Of a stretch of 64,000 nt of DNA, positions 1-10,326 are shown in pieces (position 1 is the first letter of the stretch; each line of letters opens with the position of its first letter). Origin of the DNA: Edaphochlamys debaryana (taxonomy: Eukaryota > Chlorophyta > Chlorophyceae > Chlamydomonadales); assembly GCA_016858145.1 (NCBI GenBank), contig JAEHOE010000031.1, positions 372,001 to 436,000 of the forward strand, given 5' to 3'. The position numbers and the translations under genes are program-made. The notes below the pieces were generated by a model. The model was not told the origin of the DNA. It was given only the letters and a program-made list of their open reading frames with translations, and searched no databases.

Positions 1-135
1 ACTTCTGATCGGCCACCCTGGTCTACTATCTCCTGCTCTTGCTCCTTGTATCGGTGCGTGTCGCAGATCCCTTAGCACAGCGGGGCCACGCTCTAGGCGC
101 CTTCACGCCACAACCGCGGATCCCCGTCTTCCTGC

Positions 136-3100
136 ATGACGGCAGGCCCCGCCAAAGGGGCCGCCTCCGCGCAGACCTGGCGCACGCGGCCTCGGCTGCG
201 GGCTTCGGCGGCGCTGCTGCTTGGGCTGGCGCTGGCGTTGGGTTGCGCGGGCGGTGCGGGCCCCCGCAGCGCCCAGGCGGCCAGGGTGGGCCGGGAGCTG
301 CAGGCCAAGCCGGTGTCCAACGATGTGCTGCTGGAGGGTGAGTGGTGGCGGTGGGGGGCGGGGCCGGGCCAGGGATTTGGGGGGCGCAAACGCCCTGGCT
401 ACCGTATGTCACGAGAGTCGGCCGGCTGCCGGCAGCTGCCCGCATCTCTCGGCTCCAAGCTCGCTCCCGCTGCCCCCCTCAGGCACTCTGGCGGTGCTGT
501 CCAAGTCGTACCCCAATGCTGACGTCACCGAGTTCTACCTGCTGCAGCCGGGAGGACACGAGACGGTAGGATCAGAGGACCGTTCCTTCTTGCAGTCACC
601 TGCAAAACGCATGCCACGAGCCCCCCCCATCACTGCCCCATCACAGGAAATCCACCTCCCCCTTGACGACGACGACAACAGTTCTGCTCCCGACACCCGG
701 GACAAAAGCATTGCAGCCGAAGGCGGGACCGGCGCCACCGGCCCCGATAACGCAGGCCGCCAGGCCCTCGACGCTCGCACGCGGAGGCCCATCGCCCCGG
801 GCGCACGAGTGCGGGTGGCGGGCAGGTGGGCCCGCTCGCCTGCGCCCTCGGCAGCTGCTGGCGCCCTGGGTGCGGGGGCCTCGGAGGTGGCACCCCTGGA
901 GGCCTACCAGCTCGCAGCGAGCAGCACCGGAGGCACCCCGCTGCAGGCGAGCTCCATCACGGCGCTCGACACGTGGGAGCCCGTGGCCACCCCCCTGGGG
1001 TACCGGGACCTCCCCGCCATCGCCTTCGTCACAGCCTTCTGCGGCCTGGAGCCCGCGCTCATGCCGCCGGAGCTGGGGTCCGCCCTTTTTGACGTCGGCA
1101 GCAATGCGAGCGTCAGGTGCGAGAGATGCGGCGTTGACCACGATGCGCTCTTGGCTTGATGCTTTTGCGTGAGGTCTACTGCCTGGACCAAACCGTAACG
1201 TCACCTTTGCAGTTGATATCCTGTGTGGTCCCCGTTTACGCGACCCTGTTCCCCCGGACAGCGACTGGGTGCGGGGCTGTTCGTACGGCATCGCCCGTAT
1301 GGCACCCGACACGTCGACCGTCTTCCCCCAGGTTAGAGGGGAGGGAGACAGGCAGGGGTAAGCATCCAAGGCGCCCTGCGACCGCCTTTGCAGGCCAGCA
1401 CCTCGGGGCTCGACTGCAATGCCAGGAGCGGCCACCACCCGCACCCGCCGCCCGCAGGTGGTGCAGCTGCCGTGCGATGCTTCGCTCAACATGTCCAACC
1501 TCTGTCCGCTCATCAGCTCATGGAGGAAGCACGTCAACGCGGTTGCCATCAATGCTTCCGTGAACCTCGCCCGTTTCCGGCACAGGATCATGGTGGGATG
1601 GGGCGGTGGGGCAGGGTGTGCTGAGCGCAGCCTGCGCTTGGAACCAGGGCCAATGTGGGTCAGGCGTGGGCGTGGGTGAAGTGACCGGTGCCCACAGGAC
1701 CCGAGGCCGGGGGGAACGGAGAGACCTGACCAGGAAGACTCGCGTATGGCTCTCGTGGGTTACTGGGACATTGCGCTATTGGAGATTGATCTGGGTCAGG
1801 GGGCAGGGAGGGGCTTTGTCTGGGCAGATGCTGGGCTTAAAGAAGACGACCGGCATTGGGTGGCTGTGGGGATGGGGCGTGCTAGAAGGCCATGTGGGTC
1901 GGGGGGGTAGGGGACGCACCAGGTCAACACATGACCCAGATCAAACTGGGGCCTCGCAACGTGGACACGGCATCATGACGGACACATCGACAGCACTGAC
2001 CCACGCGCCGCTCAAGACCGCCTTCTGTGTCCACCCCTCTGTCAGGTCCTCCCCAAGGGCGTGAGCTGCGGGTGGTCTGGAATGGCCTTCATAGGCCCCT
2101 TCATGGGAAGCTACTCCGACGGTAAGCCAGCCTGGATCCTAATCTGGATCCAGGTTTAGTTGACGTCGATGCGAGCCACCCACATGGTGAGCTCACACTC
2201 ACCCTCACTTGTCTGCCCATGGTGTGAGTTTACCATTTTCTCACGGTCCACCATTTTATCCACGCGCTTGGCAGGCTCCGGGTACAGCTGGACGCACATC
2301 CTTGCCGACTTCGCCAGAAACCCCTACACGCACGCCCACGAAATGTCCCACAACCTGTACATGGGGCATTCAGCGTCTGGTGCCAATGATTATGGAGATG
2401 GCGGCTGTGTTCTGTGAGTGCGGGGTGTGTAGCTCAACTAACGCTTGGGGTTAAGTGGTCAGCGTCACGTGGACTGGCGTGCTTGTGCAGTACGGGTCTT
2501 GCTTCCTGCACCGGTTACGCGTGAGCGGGCTTAAACGAGCTCGCGGTATTGTTGTGTTTCGTCCGGCTGGCGCCCTTTCCTTGCGGCGGAGCGGGGGCAG
2601 GCCCCCCGCCTGTCACAACTCCATCCACGCCTGGCAGGCGGGCTGGTTGAACCCTGCGGCACACCTCAACGGTACATCCATGGCCGCCGGCACCTGGTAC
2701 AGCTTCAGGCTGCAGGCAAGCGGGGGAGAGGGGGGAGTCGTGCCGCACGGATTGGGGTCACCGGAACGCGTGTGGTGCGATCCACGACGGACACCCCCAA
2801 CTCCCTGCCGCTCACCCCAGGACCAGTCGACGACGCCGCTGCGCGCAGCCATCCGCATCCACACGTCCTGGCCAGCACCGGCCCTGGGCAACGCCGTACG
2901 ATACTACATCTCGTACAAGCGAGTGCCGTACACTCTACCGCACAGCCTGCTGCACACGGTTGCCCGTCCTTCCTTGCACCATTCTCTCTTAATTCCACAG
3001 CCCATGAACCGATGCCTCCCTCTGCGCCCTCAGGCGCGGCAACGCCTGGCCGGATGCTGTGGGCCCGGACTGGCGGGGCGTGCACGTGCACTATTGGGTG

Positions 3101-6100
3101 GGCAGCGACCAGACATCGTTCATGGACACACGCCACCGGGTGAGCCCTCCCAATGCCCAAGCCTGGGGCGCGATGCGGCGGCCCGGGGCGCCAGCTGACA
3201 CGCATACACCTTGCCCATGGCGGCTCTTGCAAAGCGAGCGCGCACGTTGCCATGTATGGGACACTGCGTGTTTCCCTTAGGCGCGGCTCTTTCGGGTGCC
3301 GGGAGGCCCTGCGGACAGCGCCATGTGGGTCGAGAGCCCCGGCTCGCCCGCCTCGGTGGTCGTACGGCTGCTCAGCGACACGGGGACCACGTGGTCGTAC
3401 GACAGCCTGGCCACGGCGCCGCTTGCTGACGTCAGCGTTTGTAGCCGCTCGGCGCTGGTTGAGGCCAACTGTACGGATGGACTGGACGACGTAAGGGGGG
3501 TTGAGGGAGCGCAGGCGGGCACAGTTAGGGCGGGTGCTCGCCGGTGTTGCCTGTGGCTGAGCTTGTACCAGCTGGGCCCTGCCCCTCTCACGCGGAGTGC
3601 TGGCCCCTTCTCTGTGCATCGGTCCCATCCTTTGTAGGATTGTGACGGTCTGATCGACACAGCCGACGAAGTCGATTGCGCCCCCATCCCGCTGCTACCG
3701 GCCAAGCCGCTCACGCTGTTGCCTCCAACTCCAGCTCCATTGCCGCCAAGCCCCCAGTGGTCCGCCCCTAAGCCAATGCCACCGCTTCCCAAGCCTCGGG
3801 ACCCAGGGCCCCCAGGACCACCGCCCAAGCCTCTGCGCCCCCCTCCTTGGCCGCCGTTCCCACCTCCCAAGCGCCCACGGCCGCCCTCACCTCAGCCCGT
3901 TCGTCCCAGGCCGACACAACCGCCCTCACCTCAGCCCACCCCTCCCCAGGCCTCACGACCTCCCTCGCCTCAGCCCGCCCCTCCCAAGCCCCCACGACCT
4001 CCTCTGCCTCAGCCCGCCCCTCACAAGCCCCCGCGACACCCCTCACCTCAGCCCGCCCCTCCCAAGCCCCCACGGCCTCCTTCGCCTCAGCCCGCCCCTC
4101 ACAAGCTCCCACAACCACCCTCGCCTCAGCCCATCCCTCCACTGGCCCCCCGACCGCCCTCGCCTCAGCCCACCCCTCCCAAGCCCCCGCGGCCGCCATC
4201 ACCTAAGCCCGCCCCTCCCAAGCCCCGGCCACCTCCTTCGCCTCAGCCCGCCCCTCCCAAGCCCCGGCCACCTCCTTCACCTCAGCCTACCCCTCCACTG
4301 CCCCCCCGACCGCCCTCACCGCAGCCCGCCCCTCCCAAGCCCCCGCAACCACCCTCGGCTCAGCCCGCCCCTCCCAAGCCCCGGCCACCTCCTTCGCCTC
4401 AACCCGCCCCTCACAAGCCCCGGCCACCTCCTTCACCTCAGCCCGCCCCTCCCAAGCCCCCGCAACCGCCCTCACCTCAGCCCGCCCCTCCGAAGCCCCC
4501 GCAACCACCCTCGCCTCAGCCCACCCCTCCCAAGCCCCGGCCATCTCCTTCACCTCAGCCTACCCCTCCACTGCCCCCCCGACCGCCCTCACCGCAGCCC
4601 GCCCCTCCCAAGCCCCCGCAACCACCCTCGGCTCAGCCCACCCCTCCCAAGCCCCGGCCACCTCCTTCGCCTCAACCCGCCCCTCACAAGCCCCGGCCAC
4701 CTCCTTCACCTCAGCCCGCCCCTCCCAAGCCCCCGCAACCGCCCTCACCTCAGCCCGCCCCTCCCAAGCCCCCGCAACCACCCTCGCCTCAGCCCACCCC
4801 TCCCAAGCCCCGGCCATCTCCTTCGCCGCAACCCACCCCTCCCAAGCCCCCACGACCGCCCTCGCCGCAGCCCGCCCCTCCCAAGCCCCCGCAACCACCC
4901 TCGGCTCAGCCCACCCCTCCCAAGCCCCGACCACCTCCTTCGCCTCAACCCGCCCCTCCCAAGCCCCGGCCACCTCCTTCACCTCAGCCCACCCCTCCAC
5001 TGCCCCCCCGACCGCCCTCGCCGCAGCCCGCCCCTCCCAAGCCCCCGCAACCACCCTCGCCGCAGCCCGCCCCTCCCAAGCCCCCACGACCGCCCTTGCC
5101 TCAGCCCGCCCCTCCCAAGCCCCCGCAACCACCCTCGCCTCAGCCCGCCCCTCCCAAGCCCCCACGACCGCCCTTGCCTCAGCCCGCCCCTCCCAAGCCC
5201 CCGCAACCACCCGCGCCTCAGCCCACCCCTCCCAAGCCCCGGCCACCTCCTTCGCCTCAACCCGCCCCTCCCAAGCCCCCGCAACCACCCTCGCCTCAGC
5301 CCGCCCCTCCCAAGCCCCCACGACCGCCCTTGCCTCAGCCCGCCCCTCCCAAGCCCCCGCAACCACCCTCGCCTCAGCCCGCCCCTCCCAAGCCCCCACG
5401 ACCGCCCTTGCCTCAGCCCGCCCCTCCCAAGCCCCCGCAACCACCCTCGCCTCAGCCCGCCCCTCCCAAGCCCCGACCACCTCCTTCGCCTCAACCCGCC
5501 CCTCCCAGGCCCCGGCCACCTCCTTCACCTCAGCCCACCCCTCCACTGCCCCCCCGACCGCCCTCGCCGCAGCCCGCCCCTCCCAAGCCCCCGCAACCAC
5601 CCTCGCCTCAGCCCGCCCCTCCCAAGCCCCCACGACCGCGCTTGCCTCAGCCCGCCCCTCCCAAGCCCCCCGCAACCACCCTCGCCTCAGCCCGCCCCTC
5701 CCAAGCCCCCACGACCGCCCTTGCCTCAGCCCGCCCCTCCGAAGCCCCCGCAACCACCCTCGCCTCAGCCCACCCCTCCCAAGCCCCGGCCATCTCCTTC
5801 GCCGCAACCCACCCCTCCCAAGCCCCCACGACCGCCCTCGCCGCAGCCCGCCCCTCCCAAGCCCCCGCAACCACCCTCGGCTCAGCCCACCCCTCCCAAG
5901 CCCCGACCACCTCCTTCGCCTCAACCCGCCCCTCCCAAGCCCCGGCCACCTCCTTCACCTCAGCCCACCCCTCCACTGCCCCCCCGACCGCCCTCGCCGC
6001 AGCCCGCCCCTCCCAAGCCCCCGCAACCACCCTCGCCGCAGCCCGCCCCTCCCAAGCCCCCACGACCGCCCTTGCCTCAGCCCGCCCCTCCCAAGCCCCC

Positions 6101-6971
6101 GCAACCACCCTCGCCTCAGCCCGCCCCTCCCAAGCCCCCACGACCGCCCTTGCCTCAGCCCGCCCCTCCCAAGCCCCCGCAACCACCCGCGCCTCAGCCC
6201 ACCCCTCCCAAGCCCCGGCCACCTCCTTCGCCTCAACCCGCCCCTCCCAAGCCCCCGCAACCACCCTCGCCTCAGCCCGCCCCTCCCAAGCCCCCACGAC
6301 CGCCCTTGCCTCAGCCCGCCCCTCCCAAGCCCCCGCAACCACCCTCGCCTCAGCCCGCCCCTCCCAAGCCCCCACGACCGCCCTTGCCTCAGCCCGCCCC
6401 TCCCAAGCCCCCGCAACCACCCTCGCCTCAGCCCGCCCCTCCCAAGCCCCGACCACCTCCTTCGCCTCAACCCGCCCCTCCCAGGCCCCGGCCACCTCCT
6501 TCACCTCAGCCCACCCCTCCACTGCCCCCCCGACCGCCCTCGCCGCAGCCCGCCCCTCCCAAGCCCCCGCAACCACCCTCGCCTCAGCCCGCCCCTCCCA
6601 AGCCCCCACGACCGCCCTTGCCTCAGCCCGCCCCTCCCAAGCCCCCGCAACCACCCTCGCCTCAGCCCGCCCCTCCCAAGCCCCCACGACCGCCCTTGCC
6701 TCAGCCCGCCCCTCCCAAGCCCCCACAACCACCCGCGCCTCAGCCCACCCCTCCCAAGCCCCGGCCACCTCCTTCACCTCAGCCTGCCCCTCCCAGACCC
6801 CTGCTACCACCCGCGCCTCAGCCCGCCCCTCCCAAATCCCCTCTGCCGGTCCCCAAGCCCCCGCGACCTCCCCCCAACCCTGCGCCCCCTCGACCCCCGA
6901 GGCCGCCCCGTGCTCCGGTGCCCCCCTCGGGACCACGACCGCCCGCACCGATGACATCTGCTACTGAATAG
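136..6971 (+). CDS. M11 (gametolysin/VMP-type) zinc metalloprotease with hydroxyproline-rich tail
   Basis: Secreted extracellular-matrix protease, by family. Exon 1 (136-337) encodes a signal peptide (residues about 17-37, hydrophobic Leu/Ala core). Further exons seen: 483-565, 647 to about 1116, one ending about 1330 with the family motif GCSYG, one near 1458-1590, one near 2046-2122, one about 2274-2413, and several to 3656. The zinc site is HEMSHNLYMGHS at 2337-2372, which fits HExxHxxxxxH; a glutamate base and three His ligands are present. A later exon carries HAWQAGWL, typical of the M11 domain C-terminus, followed by a DCDGLIDTADEVDC motif and then a long PPSPQPAPPKPP-type tail. Such tails are known in Volvox VMPs and are likely prolyl-hydroxylated and glycosylated. 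The tail changes frame at the 6-C run 5666-5671; reading the second frame ends at the stop 6969-6971. Introns between 1116 and 2046 are not resolved with confidence. Start chosen as the first ATG giving a signal peptide. Confidence 0.85.
3719..6930 (+). repeat. Pro-rich coding repeat array (HRGP tail)
   Basis: Imperfect tandem units of about 33-39 nt encode PPSPQPAPPKPP and variants (PPLPQPAPPKPP, PRPPPSPQPTPPLPP). Higher-order duplications are visible. A block of about 273 bp, an in-frame length, repeats between about 4281 and 4554. A block of about 0.9 kb starting near 4760 recurs near 5736 at an offset of 976 nt, which is one base more than the in-frame 975. The extra base is the sixth C at 5666-5671, where sibling units have five. 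The array explains the long spurious open frames on both strands here. Confidence 0.9.
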
Positions 6972-7334
6972 ACTCGGACGTATCGCAGACCGCGTGCGTC
7001 GTGCCCTGGTGTATTGCTTGGTGGCATTGGTGGGGCAGCGGGGTGGTGGCGAGGAGCGGGGCAGCCGGTGCGTCGGGCGTAGTGCGAATTGCGCAGGGAG
7101 CTGCGTGGTGGGCTACACGAGCAGGGATGACGAGAGCGGCATAGCAGCGACGTGGTAGCCTGGGGAGTGGCTGGAGGAGATCCTTATGCAGTCATGGGAA
7201 GCGTGCACACGCGTCACAGTACAGAGTGGAGCGGAGGCCATAAGATGGTGGATGCCAGGGATGGCATAATGTTCAGGTCGACGACCTGGGACGGGCACTA
7301 CGTGCGGTCAGGGAGGGGCAGTCCTCCACTGCTT

Positions 7335-7339
7335 TGTAA
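7335..7339 (+). other. Candidate polyadenylation signal (TGTAA) of the M11 gene
   Basis: TGTAA is the standard green-algal polyadenylation signal. This copy lies about 364 nt after the stop at 6971, a normal 3' UTR length for the group. Pentamers occur by chance, so support is moderate. Confidence 0.4.
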
Positions 7340-8907
7340 CTACTCTGAGCCTGCGTAGGGCGTGCCCCTGTGGGGGCGAGGTAGCGTCGAGACGAGGTAC
7401 CTCGAGAAAGAGGTGTACACAGGCTGATGGGGTGGGGACATCCAGGCGCGCACTTAAGTGGCACGCGTGGTTGCGGTGTGCTCGTGTGGAAGGCCGGCTG
7501 CTGCTGCTGCTGCGGTTGCGGTACAACACATGCTTGTTGTGCCGAGCGCCCCAGTCGTAACTCTGCACTCGCGTGGCTGGAAGCTTAAGGGCGTGTGTAG
7601 CGGTTTCGATTGCTACCATGTCAGTCCTCGGTGGTTACACGAGAGGTCGAGGGACCCCAGGAGGGATGAAGTCAGGCGAAGTCAGCTGGCAGTGCCCTGA
7701 CCCGCCCACCGCACAGCCCCTATGAGCACAATACCCCGGCTCGGACGGCAGGGCCTGAACTCAAGCCCAACAGCCTGCAGCGGATGCTGCCCCGGCACAG
7801 CTTCTGAACCAGGAGGGCTCCTGGCGTAATCTGTGCGGACTTGGTTGTGAGACTGGGCTCACCTCCATCGTCAGCTGTAGCAGATCGAGTCACACGAGCC
7901 TTACAGCTCTTCAGCTTCAGCGCGAATGCCTCTTCGGCCCCGCGCTTCTCACTGTTTGGAGCCACGACCACCGCGCTCCCTCCTGCATACCACTTCCTGG
8001 CCCTTCCACACCAGGCCAGCGTCATAGCGGGCTCAGAAGAGCCCGCTCACGAGGATCCACCACCGGGACGCCCCGGACCAGACAGAGGAGCCGAGGCTCC
8101 ATATCACGAATCGAGCTACGGGATATCGACACAGCGCCAGTCTGGGCGTTATGCGGACCAAAACAGAGGTCCCAAACCCCGACGCTGCTCTTTATGGTCT
8201 TAGTCTAAGCATAAGGACACCGTCACAGGATACGGCCCAGCCTGCTGCCTACTCTGTCCTGCAAAAGACCTAGCGCAAACCCTGTCAATAGGGCACATCA
8301 CATCACCTGCACGCCCGGCTGCGACAACATACAGGCAGGGCGGAGGGGGCGGCGATGAACCATCACTAGGGTGGAGCCAGACGCCGTTCCTGCCGCGTTG
8401 GACACCCAGCGCCCAAACAAGGAGTCACAAGATCGCATCCGGGAGGCGGCCAAGGGTGGACCTCAAGCAATGCGCTGGGGTACCCCCCGCCTTCGGGTCA
8501 AAACAAACCCGCCCAGCCTCCTCAACCCACTAGTCTCCACTAAATGTGAGCATGAATTACTCTTCTCATTGCCACCAAGCGCATCGTGCATCTGGTGCTT
8601 CTATGGAGCTCGAGCTCCTTGAGGTGAGCGGTCACGCGAGGCGAGCGCCGCACAGCAGCTGAGGCGCGCGCAGCCGTCCACGGGCTCACTGCGCCGAAGA
8701 GTCCGAGTCGATGGGCTGCATCGCTAGCCGATCGGCCAGGTGGCTGTGGTACCTACAGAGGGAGCAAAAGGCGGTAACGATTAGCCACAAGTGCAGGAAG
8801 TCAGACGTGAGGCGGAAGACCATCAGATCAGTCTAGAGGCCAACCACACGCGATCGAGGCCCAGACACCCCAGGCATATCAAGTGAAGTCCAAGCAATGC
8901 TTTGGAG

Positions 8908-9849
8908 GCTCTGGGAACAGGCAGCCGCGAGGCCGAACCTGTGGCATGTCAAAATAATCGCGTTTCGGCTCACCAGTGGCCGGCGTGGTCGTCATGGTCC
9001 TCATCGCTCCAGTTGACGTCCGAGAGGTTGTCAAGAGCTCTGAAGGTTGAGGGAGCGTGGAGTTGGTCAGTCGCGGGGCGGGCCAGCAACGCCGAGTGCA
9101 CAGCAACGCCGGGAAATGGGCAGGCGTGAGGGCCAATTGCCAAGTGAACGTGTTCTATGCCCTTTGGCTGGGCTTGGTGCGGCCGCCAGTCAGCTTCGTG
9201 CGGCCCTCACGCGTCGGCGACGGGGAACACGCCTAGCAGGCCCGACGCGGGGACCCTTTGCTTACCCAGCGGTCGGCCGCTGCTGCTTGCTGAAGAACAT
9301 GTCCAGTTGTGCGAGCCAAGAAGTAACGCCGCTCGACTGCGTCGGGACCGGCATGGCGAGCGCGCCCTGGACTATCGGGCTGCGTCGCTGGCCTGAGGCT
9401 GAGGTGGCTGTGGCTGGCGCAGCGGAGTGCTGCGACACCACATGAAGCCGCTGTCGTCGCCCGACGGCGGGGCGGGACAGGGCGCAGGAGGAGCGCGCGA
9501 AGGTGGCCATGTTGAGAGTGGACTCGCGGGAAGGTGGACGAGTCGGTGAAAGGCTTACAAAGAGAGGTGTCGAAGACAAGTTGATGTAGAGGAGTGATGC
9601 TTTTGCACTTTGGTTGGCTTGCGGCGCAGGGCACAACACCCTTTTAGCCAGCGCACAGGGCCGGCAACGATGCGACGGCCGTACTGGATCCAAGTTGCAG
9701 CTCCCAGGCCCCCAACTGCTCGCTCCAATTTCGCTCGAAGGCATTGCGTAGGCGACGAGCCTTACAGCTCTAGCTGATGCGGGCAGAGGGACATGCACCG
9801 GGCCTCGCAACGGGTCCGGAGTTGCCTGCGCTTTTCAGGGCTGTTGCTG
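8908..9849 (-). repeat. Duplicated ~0.94 kb element, copy 1 (carries a captured gene 5' end)
   Basis: Nearly identical to 14852-15785 at an offset of 5944-5946 nt, with only a handful of substitutions, a small replacement near 9045 and a 10-nt segment at about 9824-9833 that copy 2 lacks. No terminal inverted repeats, poly-A tail or clear target-site duplication could be seen at the edges. The minus strand holds promoter-side sequence, a first exon with an organelle-targeting-like N-terminus, an intron, a second exon and the beginning of a second intron. That is a gene 5' end, not a transposon coding region. Confidence 0.85.
8974..9510 (-). pseudogene. Captured 5' gene fragment, copy 1 (transit-peptide exon plus exon 2)
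   Basis: Minus-strand exon 1 is 9510-9266, starting MATFARSSCALSRPAVGRRQ, a Ser/Ala/Arg-rich N-terminus like a plastid or mitochondrial transit peptide. It ends at a GTAAGC donor in phase 2. Exon 2 (9039-8974) follows a CAG acceptor in matching phase and encodes an acidic stretch, ALDNLSDVNWSDEDHDDHAG, ending at a GTGAGC donor. The element ends about 60 nt into the next intron, so no complete protein can be made. The parent gene is not in this window and the family is not recognised. Confidence 0.6.
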
Positions 9850-10326
9850 CGAGAGTGCGCGGCGCCTTCCTCCTAATAACGGGCAGGGTAACGCAAAGCC
9901 GACGCCTACCACATGTAGTTATCAGTCTGTGCCCTGGCTAAGCCTCAGCCTCCTCGGGCCGCCGCGGGTTCTGAAGCTGCGTCCCGCCAGAATGGTCCCG
10001 TCTTTTTTACCGCTGCCCGCACCTGTGAAGCGCGCTGCAGCTTCGAGTGCTCTTGTGTATTTTTGGGCCGGTGCATTGGGGGGTTGCTGCCAAATGCGAT
10101 GTGGGCCACGCAGCGCTCCCCCGGTTCCCCGAGGCCGGGGCCAGGGTCTGGTCGCTTGTGCACAAAAGCTCTGATGCACTCATAGAGTGAATTCTCAGTC
10201 GGCATTTGCGTCTAGTCGCGATACTTTGCGACCTTGTTCGGGCCTTGTTTTGGGGCAAGGCACCAAGCCACTCTCAATTTGGCAAGTTAGCTGACCAGAA
10301 CGCTCAGGGCTACAGCGTCTATTAAG

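Larger units (their letters stand above)
6972..10326. other. Non-genic stretch with a duplicated element
   Basis: After the M11 3' UTR no convincing gene was found. The open frames are short, change frame and lack family motifs. The only structured content is the gene-fragment element at about 8908-9849. An 18-nt string around the words gagccttacagctct at about 7896-7910 recurs inside the element near 9756, so 7.9 kb may hold a further relic of the same sequence. Confidence 0.5.

Noticed and set aside
2705..3628. 307-aa minus-strand frame opposite the protease
   Set aside because: Plus-strand exons there carry M11 motifs (HAWQAGWL, DCDGLID); the minus frame has none.
4560..6957. Long minus-strand open frames (up to 454 aa, EGRAEARVVAGAW-type repeats) opposite the Pro-rich array
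   Set aside because: They are the reverse reading of a low-complexity, stop-poor tandem repeat with three-base periodicity. Codon content and motifs support only the plus-strand proline frame.
8908..9849. Element read as an autonomous transposon
   Set aside because: No transposase, reverse transcriptase, terminal inverted repeats or poly-A tail were seen; its content is a host-type gene 5' end.
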